Below, in pieces: positions 31,825 to 39,868 of a stretch of DNA of 64,000 bases. Location: the NCBI GenBank assembly GCA_029210915.1, contig JARGGJ010000007.1:1-64000 (forward strand), in the 5' to 3' direction. The position numbers and the translations under genes were made by a program. The notes beneath the pieces were generated by a model that was given only the letters and a program-made list of their open reading frames with translations, did no database searches and was not told where the DNA came from. Numbering within the stretch: position 1 is the stretch's first letter; each line of letters opens with the position of its first letter. The stretch is from Patescibacteria group bacterium. Its GTDB lineage: Bacteria; Patescibacteriota; Patescibacteriia; 2-12-FULL-60-25.

Positions 31825-33897
31825 ATGGCCAGTGCCACAGCTAGAAAAGTCACGGGCACTGTTAGCCCATACAGCTATCAACAAGTTCGTATCACGAAAA
31901 TTCTCGAGAGCCTGCGTAATCATGGCAAAGCTCTGATGGTGATGGCCTCCGGAACCGGAAAAACCATCACGAGCGCATTCATTGCTAAAGAGCTGATGGG
32001 AAACGGAACTAAGGTACTTTTTCTCTGCCACAATAACGACATCCTGAATCAAGCGAAATTGGAATACGGCAGAGTGTTCGGCGATAGCGTCAATCTCGCA
32101 GTTTTTGCCGGCAATGAAAAAGAAGTTGGCGACATCATCTTCGCCTCTTTCCAAACCATGCGAACCTGGAAAGAAGCATTTTTTCACGATGAATTTGATC
32201 TCGTGATTGTGGATGAAAGCCACCACAGCCAAGCCGATACATTCCGCGACGTAATCGAATACTTCACGCCAAAATATCTCCTCGGCATGACAGCTACACC
32301 GGATAGAATGGATGGACGTGAAATTCGTGAAATCTTTGGAGATGAAATTGATCCTCTCACTTTGGAAGAGGCAATAGTTCAAGGCTATGTAACCCCCATC
32401 ACTTATAAGCTCATGACTGTTGGATCACTGTCCAACTTAATGCTAAGGCGAATCTTTCAAGAAGTAATGGAAGAGGGGAAACGCATAAGCAAGAAACAGC
32501 TCAACGAAACCATCTTCATCGAAAAACGTGACCAAGAAATCGCCAAAGCGATAATTACGCACCCCGGGCAAGGCATTATCTTTTGCGAAAGCATCTTGCA
32601 TGCAGAAGAATTTGCCAAATACCTGCCTAACGCAGAACCCTTCCACTCGTTGCAAAGCCCATCTAAAAACGCAGAGATCCTAAAAGATTTTCGCGATGGG
32701 AAAACTTTCTACTTGCTAACAGTCGATAAATTCAACGAGGGAATCGATATCCCGGATGCAGACCTGGTCGTTTTCCTCAGATCTACCGACTCGCTCACAA
32801 TCTTCCTCCAGCAATTGGGGCGAGGGTTGCGCAGATCTCCAGGCAAAAAGAAGGTTACAGTCCTAGATTTCGTAGCCAACGTCGATCGTTTGGAATACGT
32901 TAAGCAAATGTTGGATCGAATCAAGTCCGTCGAATCCGAACTGGGAGAACTCGAACAAAACCCACTATACGTCAAGGGATTTGGTTTCGATTTTTCTATC
33001 ACCGAAGAAGCGGTTGATATCCTGCAGGTCCTACAGAGAGTACAAATTCCCTTCTACTCAACTTGCATAGAAGCATCAGCAGCATCACAGAATTTGGGGA
33101 TCGAATCGCGTGATGAATACAAAAAACGTTACAAAGAAGATCCTCGCTTACCATCAAATCCAAATGGGTTTTATAAAACCGAATGGCAAGGCTGGACAGC
33201 ATTCCTAGGGGAGGAGGTCAGAGATTTCTACCCCACCGAAGCAGAAGCCACGGTTGCCGTGTTGAAATTGAGAATCAAAACCAGCCTAGAGTACATAAAA
33301 CGTTACAAAGAAGATCCTCGCTTACCATCAAATCCAGCGAAGACCTATAAAACCGATTGGCGTGGCTGGCCAGCATTCCTGGGAGAGGAGGCTAAAGTCT
33401 TCTATCCCACATATGCAGAAGCCTCTGTTGCTGCGCGGAATTTAAGATTTATAGCGAAGGATGAATACTGTACGCTCTACAAAAAAGATCCACGGCTGCC
33501 ATCTAATCCACAACTATTCTACAAATCCGACTGGCAAGGCTGGCGTTCTTTTTTAGGAACCGGTTTCTATGAAACCTTGGAAGAAGCTTCGTCAGCAACA
33601 CAAAAGTTGGGGATTGGGATGTCAAAAGAATACATAAAACGCTACAAAGAAGATCCCCGCTTACCATCAAGCCCAGATAGAGTCTACAAATCCGAATGGC
33701 AAGGCTGGCGTTTTTTTCTAGGAACTAATTATTACGAAACCTGTGCTGAAGCTTCAATAGCAGCACAAAATATTGGAATAAGAACATGTAAGGTATACGG
33801 AAAACGATATAAAAAAGATCCACGTCTACCGTCATCTCCTAGCGTATTCTACCAATCCGAGTGGCAAGGTTGGCCTGCATTCCTTGGTAAAAAATAA
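31825..33897 (+). CDS. SF2 helicase fused to five INT_rpt-like repeats (690 aa)
   Basis: Residues 1-400 form a ResIII/DEAD-like helicase: SGTGKTIT near 43 (Walker A), VIVDESHHSQ near 130 (motif II), LGMTATPDRMDG near 153 (motif III), IIFCES near 253, FNEGIDIPDADLVVF near 307, and QQLGRGLRRSPGKK near 330 (motif VI). From about 415 to the end there are five tandem repeats of some 55 residues. The pattern is [FY]Y.T..EAS.A...LGI....EY..RYKEDPRLPS.P...YK.[ED]W.GW..FLG. This matches what I know as the phage-integrase repeat unit (INT_rpt), thought to bind DNA. No nuclease domain is seen. It may be an effector or loader in an uncharacterised defence or mobile system. Confidence 0.85.
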   Translation: MASATARKVTGTVSPYSYQQVRITKILESLRNHGKALMVMASGTGKTITSAFIAKELMGNGTKVLFLCHNNDILNQAKLEYGRVFGDSVNLAVFAGNEKEVGDIIFASFQTMRTWKEAFFHDEFDLVIVDESHHSQADTFRDVIEYFTPKYLLGMTATPDRMDGREIREIFGDEIDPLTLEEAIVQGYVTPITYKLMTVGSLSNLMLRRIFQEVMEEGKRISKKQLNETIFIEKRDQEIAKAIITHPGQGIIFCESILHAEEFAKYLPNAEPFHSLQSPSKNAEILKDFRDGKTFYLLTVDKFNEGIDIPDADLVVFLRSTDSLTIFLQQLGRGLRRSPGKKKVTVLDFVANVDRLEYVKQMLDRIKSVESELGELEQNPLYVKGFGFDFSITEEAVDILQVLQRVQIPFYSTCIEASAASQNLGIESRDEYKKRYKEDPRLPSNPNGFYKTEWQGWTAFLGEEVRDFYPTEAEATVAVLKLRIKTSLEYIKRYKEDPRLPSNPAKTYKTDWRGWPAFLGEEAKVFYPTYAEASVAARNLRFIAKDEYCTLYKKDPRLPSNPQLFYKSDWQGWRSFLGTGFYETLEEASSATQKLGIGMSKEYIKRYKEDPRLPSSPDRVYKSEWQGWRFFLGTNYYETCAEASIAAQNIGIRTCKVYGKRYKKDPRLPSSPSVFYQSEWQGWPAFLGKK

Positions 33898-33907
33898 CAC
33901 CTCAACA

Positions 33908-33934
33908 AACGGATTGTTCGATCCGTTTTTTTTT
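33908..33934 (+). terminator. Intrinsic terminator after the helicase gene
   Basis: AACGGAT-TGTTCG-ATCCGTT followed by a long T run. Confidence 0.85.
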
Positions 33935-33950
33935 ATTCATCCTTAATCAT

Positions 33951-33979
33951 TTGTCATTCATCAAATCAAATAGTATAAT
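33951..33979 (+). promoter_or_regulatory. Promoter of pyrG (apparently leaderless)
   Basis: TTGTCA (33951-33956), 17 bases, TATAAT (33974-33979). The ATG at 33990 lies ten bases beyond the -10 box, so the leader is about five bases or less and holds no Shine-Dalgarno site. Confidence 0.75.
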
Positions 33980-33989
33980 TTAGTCCCGT

Positions 33990-35657
33990 ATGGGAAAACC
34001 ACAAAAAACATCGAAATCGCGTACAGCGCGACAAAAACGCCGCATGACCATCTTTGTTGTCGGCGGAGTCATGAGCGGAGTTGGTAAAGGCGTAGTTACA
34101 GCCTCTATTGGCACCCTCCTTAAAGAGTGCGGAATCAATGTCACAGCAATGAAAATAGATCCCTACATCAACGTAGATGCGGGGACTATGAACCCCACCG
34201 AACATGGTGAGGTTTTTGTAACTAAAGACGGCATGGAAACCGATCAAGATATCGGCAACTATGAAAGATTTTTAAATCAAGATATTCCGCGCGTAAACTA
34301 CATGACAACCGGCACGGTTTATAAATCCGTCATCGAGCGCGAGCGCTCACTGGGTTACGGCGGTAAAACTGTTGAGGCTGTGCCTCACATCCCGCTCGAA
34401 ATCATCTCACGCATTCGTGCGGCTCAAGAGGCCAGTGATGCGGATATAACAATGGTGGAAATTGGCGGAACTTTAGGCGAGTATCAAAATGTACTTTTCT
34501 TGGAGGCTGCTCGTATGATGAAACGCGATCATCCCAAAGACGTACTCACTGTTCTTGTATCCTACATGCCCGTACCGGCCACGCTCGGCGAGATGAAAAC
34601 CAAGCCTACTCAATACGCAATCAAACTTTTAAACGAATCCGGCATGTTCCCCGATCTAATCGTCGCCCGTTCCACTCACGCCATCGACGATGTCCGCAAA
34701 GCCAAACTCAGCCGCAATTGCGGCTTAAACCCCGAAGATGTGGTAGCCGCACCGGATGTCGATTCTATCTACAAAGTTCCAACCGATTATAAAAAGCAAA
34801 AAGTTGCGCAAAACATTCTGAACAAACTTGGCCTTGGCGTAAAATGCCCCGCCAAATCCAAATGGGGCGAATTTGCCAAAAAGATAGATAAAGATGGCAA
34901 GCACGTTAAAATCGGCGTAGTGGGAAAATATTTCTCTACCGGTGATTTTGTATTGGGTGATGTCTATCTTTGCGTCCTCGAGGCTTTAAAGCACGCAGCA
35001 TGGGATTTGGGAGCCAAGCCCGAGCTGGTTTGGATCAACTCAGAAGAGCTGGAGAAGAATCCCAAAAACGTCAATAAGTTTTTCAAAGGTATAGACGGTA
35101 TCCTAATCCCCGGAGGATTTGGAAACAGGGGAGTCGAGGGCAAACTTTTGGCGGTTAAATACGCCCGCGAAAAGAAAGTCCCATATCTGGGTTTATGTTA
35201 CGGTATGCAAATGGCCGCCATCGAAGCCGCGCGCAATGTCTTGGGCTACAAAGACGCTTCCACAACCGAGATAAGCCCCGATACAAAACACCCTGTTATC
35301 CACCTCATGAACGAGCAAGAAGAAAAGATGATCAATACAAATTACGGCGGTACGATGCGTTTGGGAGATTATCCCTGCGTATTAAAAGATGGAACCCTGG
35401 CGCGTAAACTTTATGGCAACGAAATAATAGTCGAGCGCCACCGCCACCGCTACGAGTTTAACCCCAAATATCGCAAAGAACTCGAAGGCGCCGGCTTAAT
35501 CGCATCAGGAGCATCCCCAAACGACAAACTGGTCGAAATCGTAGAATGGAAAAACCATCCATTCTTTATAGCCGCCCAATTCCACCCCGAGTTCTTATCC
35601 AGACCATTCAAACCACATCCGCTTTTTGTAGGGTTTATTAAAGCTGCGCTCAAATAG
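33990..35657 (+). CDS. pyrG: CTP synthase
   Basis: PyrG aminates UTP to CTP with ATP and glutamine. The synthetase domain begins after a basic 24-residue extension with FVVGGVMSGVGKGVVTASIG (P-loop) and includes MKIDPYINVDAGTMNPTEHGEVFV and YMTTGTVY. The C-terminal class I glutaminase has GGFGNRGVEGK, YLGLCYGMQMA with the nucleophile Cys, and AAQFHPEF with the catalytic His and Glu. Its 555 aa are full length. The extra basic N-terminus (GKPQKTSKSRTARQKRR) is unusual; a downstream ATG (MTIFVVGG) is an alternative start, but the promoter position favours 33990. Confidence 0.97.
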   Translation: MGKPQKTSKSRTARQKRRMTIFVVGGVMSGVGKGVVTASIGTLLKECGINVTAMKIDPYINVDAGTMNPTEHGEVFVTKDGMETDQDIGNYERFLNQDIPRVNYMTTGTVYKSVIERERSLGYGGKTVEAVPHIPLEIISRIRAAQEASDADITMVEIGGTLGEYQNVLFLEAARMMKRDHPKDVLTVLVSYMPVPATLGEMKTKPTQYAIKLLNESGMFPDLIVARSTHAIDDVRKAKLSRNCGLNPEDVVAAPDVDSIYKVPTDYKKQKVAQNILNKLGLGVKCPAKSKWGEFAKKIDKDGKHVKIGVVGKYFSTGDFVLGDVYLCVLEALKHAAWDLGAKPELVWINSEELEKNPKNVNKFFKGIDGILIPGGFGNRGVEGKLLAVKYAREKKVPYLGLCYGMQMAAIEAARNVLGYKDASTTEISPDTKHPVIHLMNEQEEKMINTNYGGTMRLGDYPCVLKDGTLARKLYGNEIIVERHRHRYEFNPKYRKELEGAGLIASGASPNDKLVEIVEWKNHPFFIAAQFHPEFLSRPFKPHPLFVGFIKAALK

Positions 35658-35742
35658 ATTAAAGTTCATCAAGATTAAAGTTCATCAAGAGTAGCTTAAG
35701 TAACTCTTGATGAACTTGTTACTTTTATCTTGATGAACTAAA
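35657..35742. repeat. Palindromic TTCATCAAGA repeat, copy 4 (best preserved)
   Basis: AAAGTTCATCAAGATTAAAG and TTCATCAAGAGTAGCTTAAG meet ACTCTTGATGAACTTGTTAC and TTATCTTGATGAACT. Together they form an almost complete palindrome of about 80 bases centred on CTTAAG. Confidence 0.85.
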
Positions 35743-35791
35743 AAACGAGCCTTTGCTATTAATTCAGAGATTACGGGTAATTTCTTACTAT

Positions 35792-36367
35792 ATGAACTTC
35801 GAAAAAAACAGTGAAATATCAAATGAAAAAGAAACTTTGATGCAGAAATTTTTTCAAGAAAAAACCAGCGAAGGTGAGGATGATGTGGTGTGGATTTCAC
35901 TTGATCAACTTCGAGAATTAAAGGAAAAAGGAATCCGAACAGAGGATTTTCTCGAATATCTTGTTGAAAAGCAAGGTCTGTTATTACATGGGTCAATAAA
36001 CCAAATACCCGGTAATAGATTAAGATCAGATCGAAATATTCTTTTCGCGTCAGATAAGGCTATGGTTTCGATTATGAGATCCTTGTATTCAAATATTGAT
36101 GTTGATCTTGGATATCCTTACATTATCAATGAAGACAATCCATTTAAACTGGTAATTCACACTGCACCCGACGGAAAATTTATCTGTCAAGATCGAGGTT
36201 ATGTATATGCAGTGAAAAAAGAGGGTTTTAAAAATTATCCTGAAGGGTCTTGGCAATACACTAAAGAGACAGATGAAGCTGAATTTGAAGTTGTAATTGA
36301 AACTGAAAAAGTAGATTTTAATTATCCGGTTGAAATACGCAAGGATCTCAAAGAAATTGAAAGATAG
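35792..36367 (+). CDS. Hypothetical protein with an ADP-ribosyltransferase-like stretch (191 aa)
   Basis: The ATG at 35792 is chosen because TACTAT sits just before it and the 13 codons upstream lie in the repeat border. The first 60 residues are highly charged (KNSEISNEKETLMQKFFQEK). In the middle, GLLLHGSINQIPGNRLRSDR then NILFASDKAMVSIMRSLYSN resembles the HG[ST]...vFAS.d...A pattern of small ART-fold or DUF proteins that bind NAD or RNA ends. This is a weak resemblance. The rest is beta-rich. It is flanked on both sides by copies of the same palindromic repeat, as if gene and repeats formed one unit. Confidence 0.55.
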   Translation: MNFEKNSEISNEKETLMQKFFQEKTSEGEDDVVWISLDQLRELKEKGIRTEDFLEYLVEKQGLLLHGSINQIPGNRLRSDRNILFASDKAMVSIMRSLYSNIDVDLGYPYIINEDNPFKLVIHTAPDGKFICQDRGYVYAVKKEGFKNYPEGSWQYTKETDEAEFEVVIETEKVDFNYPVEIRKDLKEIER

Positions 36368-36368
36368 A

Positions 36369-36457
36369 ATAGTAACAAATTCATCAAGTCCAAAGTTCAT
36401 CACGAGCAGCTTAAGTTACTCTTGATGAACTTGTTACTTTAATCTTGATAAACTAAA
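36369..36457. repeat. Palindromic TTCATCAAGA repeat, copy 5
   Basis: AAAGTTCATCACGAGCAGCTTAAG with TTACTCTTGATGAACTTGTTACT; arms as in copy 4. Just after it, AACGAGCTTTCGCTCGTTTTTG can form a hairpin ending in T's. Confidence 0.8.
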
Positions 36458-36480
36458 AAACGAGCTTTCGCTCGTTTTTG

Positions 36481-36771
36481 CTATTTTGTGGTTTCGAGTG
36501 GCATTACATTCGCGAACTTTGTCCATTTAAGGTTGCCGTCGAATGTAGTTAAATGTTTTTTGGTAAATTTAACAATTCCATTGGCAACCGCGTACAATGT
36601 ATCGTCTTTGCCCATGCGAACATTAATCCCAGCTCGGATTTTGCTTCCGCGCTGACGGACGATGATGTTGCCAGTTTTTACTCTCTCACCAGCGTATTTT
36701 TTGGTTCCAAGGCGCTGTCCTTGTGAATCGCGGCCTAGCTTTGTAGATCCGCCAGCTTTAATATGAGCCAT
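36481..36771 (-). CDS. rpmA: 50S ribosomal protein L27
   Basis: L27 lies near the peptidyl-transferase centre. The conserved start [20 protein letters not shown] is nearly canonical, and [18 protein letters not shown] plus [14 protein letters not shown] follow in the usual order. At 96 aa it is about ten residues longer than typical, with the extension at the C-terminus. There is no cleavable leader before the first Met, unlike in some Firmicutes. No rplU (L21) gene is adjacent on either side. AACGTCATAACGT-type repeats lie immediately upstream. Confidence 0.96.
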   Translation of the reverse strand: MAHIKAGGSTKLGRDSQGQRLGTKKYAGERVKTGNIIVRQRGSKIRAGINVRMGKDDTLYAVANGIVKFTKKHLTTFDGNLKWTKFANVMPLETTK

Positions 36772-36792
36772 AACTTATTTACAAATTAAAAA

Positions 36793-36880
36793 TGATTGTC
36801 GTAACGTCTTAACGTTCTTGACGTCATAACGTAGCCTACTTAGACGCTTACGTTATGACTTTATGACGTTATGACTTTTA
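36793..36880. repeat. AACGTCATAACGT repeat between rpmA and the Nfu-like gene
   Basis: AACGTCTTAACGTTCTTGAC and GTCATAACGTAGCC face TTACGTTATGACTTTATGAC and GTTATGAC across a short centre. Confidence 0.75.
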
Positions 36881-36953
36881 CCTAATATTGTTGCCCTATA
36901 CTAGGCGAAAATCAGGGGCTTGTCAAGCCGAGTTGTGGAGGATATAGTTATTT

Positions 36954-37205
36954 ATGATGAATAACCCAAAAGAACAATTTTATAGCCAAGTTGAGCAAAT
37001 TTTAGACGAAGTTCGCGAGCCACTAATTTTACACGGTGGAAACGTGGAATTAGTGAGTGCAAATCAAGAATCAGGCATCGTAGAGGTTCGCTTGCATGGC
37101 GCCTGTGTAGGTTGCCCAATGGCTGAGATTACGCTAAAAGGCGGAATCGAAGCTACCCTCATGGAAAAATTACCCCAAATAAAAGAGGTACGCGCCGTAT
37201 CTTAG
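36954..37205 (+). CDS. NifU C-terminal (Nfu)-type Fe-S scaffold protein
   Basis: At 83 aa this is a stand-alone Nfu domain. LDEVREPLILHGGNVELVSA opens it, and GACVGCPMAEITLKGGIEATL carries the CxxC that would hold a bridging 4Fe-4S cluster in a dimer for handing to client proteins. Two Met codons open the frame (36954 and 36957). GGAGG lies about 14 bases upstream, a long spacing. The next gene follows by one base, so the two are likely co-transcribed. No other Fe-S assembly genes are in the window. Confidence 0.9.
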   Translation: MMNNPKEQFYSQVEQILDEVREPLILHGGNVELVSANQESGIVEVRLHGACVGCPMAEITLKGGIEATLMEKLPQIKEVRAVS

Positions 37206-37206
37206 T

Positions 37207-37584
37207 ATGAGGCTGGAGGAGTGGCGTTTTAATACCCGCATTGCTTGGGATAACCCCCTTATGAGGTGGGGTGCTGTTGTAACGCTTTCGACAATTATTG
37301 GAGCGTCGGTATATTCGGCTATTCGGCTTTTTAGTTTGTCGCTTCCATCCGGCTATGTGGTAACGCATTACACCGTATATTTGGGTATCGACCAAGTATT
37401 GCCGGTAATTTGGATTATTCCAATAATACTCGTGCCTGTTTTGCTTATTTCTGGTACAATTGCAGTTGGGTACTTATTTTTTCGTCAAGATAGTTTAGCC
37501 GGTACCGGCTTACTCTCTTTGGCTTTCACAACCACAATAATTTGGATAATCCAACTCTTTCATCTAATAAAAATAAACATCTGA
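37207..37584 (+). CDS. Small membrane protein (125 aa)
   Basis: Three hydrophobic segments at about residues 22-45, 64-92 and 97-120 indicate a polytopic membrane protein, with the N-terminal EEWRFNTRIAWDNP stretch presumably cytoplasmic. It starts one base after the Nfu-like stop, implying translational coupling. No family is recognised. It precedes the mraY-ftsW-murG cluster, separated by a repeat. Confidence 0.65.
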   Translation: MRLEEWRFNTRIAWDNPLMRWGAVVTLSTIIGASVYSAIRLFSLSLPSGYVVTHYTVYLGIDQVLPVIWIIPIILVPVLLISGTIAVGYLFFRQDSLAGTGLLSLAFTTTIIWIIQLFHLIKINI

Positions 37585-37692
37585 TAATAGCTGATAGCCG
37601 ATAGCTAATAGCGAATAGCTAAATTATGAATCCGTTTCTGCTATCAGCCCTTGATCGCCTATGGCGATATCAGCTATCCGCTAAAAGCTAAA
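37583..37692. repeat. TAGCTGATAGCCGATAGC repeat before mraY
   Basis: GATAGCTGATAGCCGATAGC and its inverse GCGATATCAGCTATCCGC flank a centre; the tract ends two bases before the mraY ATG. Shorter relatives lie at 46075, 52370 and 56803. Confidence 0.75.
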
Positions 37693-37693
37693 T

Positions 37694-38743
37694 ATGGATA
37701 ACATCTCCTGGGAAGTGGTACGCATCATAGTTCTTGCATTCGCGTGTTTTTTGGTTGCTTTTATCAGCACTCCAACTGTTGTCAAATTATTACGCAAATA
37801 TAAGATGGGCAAAAATATTCGCGATGAAAAATCCGCGCCCATCATGTCAAAAATGCATGCCGCCAAAAGCGGTACTCCAACCATGGGCGGAATCGTGATT
37901 TGGGGATCGGTTCTTTTGGTGGTTGGGTTCATATGGTTAATCTGCGCTTTTTGGAATGTGGAACCTTGGTGCTCTTGGAACATCCTTTCCCGCAGTCAAA
38001 CTTTCGTACCCTTTGGCGCCATGATTGCAGCCGCCTTAATTGGTCTTTTGGATGATTATCTTAACATTAAAAAAATTGGTCCCAAAGGCGGAGGTCTTCG
38101 CGTTCGCCATCGTTTACTTGCATACACTTCAATTGCCGCAATCTGCGCTTGGTGGTTTTACTCAAAACTCGACTGGAGCTCTATTCACATTCCTTTTGAT
38201 GGCAACTTGGAGCTTTCTTGGTTTTACATTCCTGTCTTTATTTTTATTATTGTAGCAACTCAACATTCGGTAAACCTTACAGATGGATTAGACGGTTTGG
38301 CCGGCGGGACTCTAATGGCGGCTTTTGGCGCTTACGGAGCAATTGCCTTCATGCAAGGCCGGCTCGATCTTGCCGCACTTTGCGCCGCAATTATCGGAGC
38401 ATTACTCGCATTCCTTTGGCACAACATTACCCCCGCAGCCTTTTTTATGGGCGACACAGGCGCTATGGCTTTAGGTACGGCCTTGGGCATAATTGCCATG
38501 CTTACCAATCAACCTCTGCTTTTACCAATTATTGGAATTCCGTTTGTGGTTGAGTCCGGTTCGGTAATTATTCAGATGGCATCAAAAAAAATCCGTAAAG
38601 GTAAAAAAGTTTTTCAAAGTTCACCGCTTCACCATCATTTCGAGGCAATAGGTTGGGGCGAGCCCAAAATCGTTATGCGATTTTGGATTGTATCATTCAT
38701 CTTCGCTGTTATCGGCGTACTCATAAATCTGATTGATAGATAA
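37694..38743 (+). CDS. mraY: Phospho-N-acetylmuramoyl-pentapeptide transferase
   Basis: MraY attaches UDP-MurNAc-pentapeptide to undecaprenyl phosphate, making lipid I. About ten membrane helices are visible. Family motifs are GTPTMGGIVIW near residue 57, IGLLDDYLNI near 115 (catalytic DD pair), NLTDGLDGLAGG near 194, FMGDTGAMALG near 253 and LHHHFEAIGW near 315. At 349 aa the length is normal. The next gene begins three bases after the stop, so mraY, ftsW/rodA and murG form a tight division and cell-wall operon. Confidence 0.96.
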   Translation: MDNISWEVVRIIVLAFACFLVAFISTPTVVKLLRKYKMGKNIRDEKSAPIMSKMHAAKSGTPTMGGIVIWGSVLLVVGFIWLICAFWNVEPWCSWNILSRSQTFVPFGAMIAAALIGLLDDYLNIKKIGPKGGGLRVRHRLLAYTSIAAICAWWFYSKLDWSSIHIPFDGNLELSWFYIPVFIFIIVATQHSVNLTDGLDGLAGGTLMAAFGAYGAIAFMQGRLDLAALCAAIIGALLAFLWHNITPAAFFMGDTGAMALGTALGIIAMLTNQPLLLPIIGIPFVVESGSVIIQMASKKIRKGKKVFQSSPLHHHFEAIGWGEPKIVMRFWIVSFIFAVIGVLINLIDR

Positions 38744-38746
38744 ACT

Positions 38747-39868
38747 ATGCGCGAAAACCGGGGCACAATAGATCGCGGATTTTTATATAGCTTAATTGTC
38801 TTGGTTGCTTTGGGTTTACTGATGCTTCTCTCTGCCAGCGGCCCGGTTGGATACCAAAAGTTCGATGATGTTTTGTATTTCTTTACACACCAAATTACCT
38901 ACGGATTGATTCCCGGGTTTATCCTATTTGTTATTTTTGCAAAAATAGATTATCGCAAATATGTAAAATTCGCACCTGCCGCACTGATTTTATCCATTGT
39001 ACTGCTATTACTTGTGTACGTACCCGGCATTGGAATGCGCTTTGGCGGTTCCGGCCGTTGGGTTGATTTTGGTTTATTTTCTTTTCAACCCTCTGAATTT
39101 GTTAAAATCGGCTTTTTAATATACGTCGCCGCTTGGCTCGAAAAGCGCATAGAAAATAAAGAAGCTCACACATTGGAAAAAGGATTAATACCGTTTTTAA
39201 TCGCTCTGGGTGTAATCATGACACTTCTTATTATGCAACCAAACACGGGCTCTATGGTTGTTATAGCCGGCTCCGCGCTAACCGCATACTTTATCTCGGG
39301 CGCGCCGCTTGTTTACTTCTTTGGTATTGGCGGTGCCGGCGCAGCATTATTTTGGATTCTAATAAGCACCACGGATTATCGCGCTCAACGTGTTACAACT
39401 TTTTTACATCCCGAGCTCGATCCACAGGGCAACGGTTATCACATAACTCAAGCTTTTTTGGCTATCGGCTCGGGAGGATTTTGGGGTTTGGGCTATGGCC
39501 ACTCGCGCCAAAAATACCTGTATCTCCCCGAAGTAGCCGGTGATTCCATCTTTGCTGTCATAGCCGAGGAGCTGGGCTTTTTTATAACCGGTTTAATTCT
39601 ATTACTGCTGGGCTTTTTCATCTATCGTTGTTTCGATATTGCAAGGAAAGCCAAAGATCCTTTTGGTCAATTCCTGGCTGTCGGCATTGGCGCCTGGATA
39701 AGCATCCAAAGTGCACTAAACATCGCCTCCATGCTTGGGCTGGTGCCAATTACCGGCGTTACTTTACCGTTTTTTAGCTATGGAAGCTCGGCTTTTGTTG
39801 CGCTCGCCATAGCGTGTGGTATTATGGCATCAATAAGCAAAGGAACAAATCTATGGCAAGGACGATAG
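38747..39868 (+). CDS. ftsW: SEDS-family glycosyltransferase, FtsW/RodA
   Basis: SEDS proteins polymerise lipid II into glycan strands with a partner transpeptidase. About ten membrane helices are visible. Typical motifs are GSGRWVDFGLFSFQPSEFVKI near residue 100, IMQPNTGSMVV near 162, QAFLAIGSGGFWGLGYGHSRQKYLYLPE near 235 and IAEELGF near 266. IASMLGLVPITGVTLPFFSYGSSA closes the fold. Its place between mraY and murG favours FtsW over RodA, though the two are hard to tell apart by eye. Its 373 aa are normal. The last 16 bases overlap murG. Confidence 0.93.
   Translation: MRENRGTIDRGFLYSLIVLVALGLLMLLSASGPVGYQKFDDVLYFFTHQITYGLIPGFILFVIFAKIDYRKYVKFAPAALILSIVLLLLVYVPGIGMRFGGSGRWVDFGLFSFQPSEFVKIGFLIYVAAWLEKRIENKEAHTLEKGLIPFLIALGVIMTLLIMQPNTGSMVVIAGSALTAYFISGAPLVYFFGIGGAGAALFWILISTTDYRAQRVTTFLHPELDPQGNGYHITQAFLAIGSGGFWGLGYGHSRQKYLYLPEVAGDSIFAVIAEELGFFITGLILLLLGFFIYRCFDIARKAKDPFGQFLAVGIGAWISIQSALNIASMLGLVPITGVTLPFFSYGSSAFVALAIACGIMASISKGTNLWQGR

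Noticed and set aside
33045-33894. Tandem repeats considered as a CRISPR array
   Set aside because: The units are about 165-bp, in frame and encode a conserved protein repeat; there are no spacers or cas genes.
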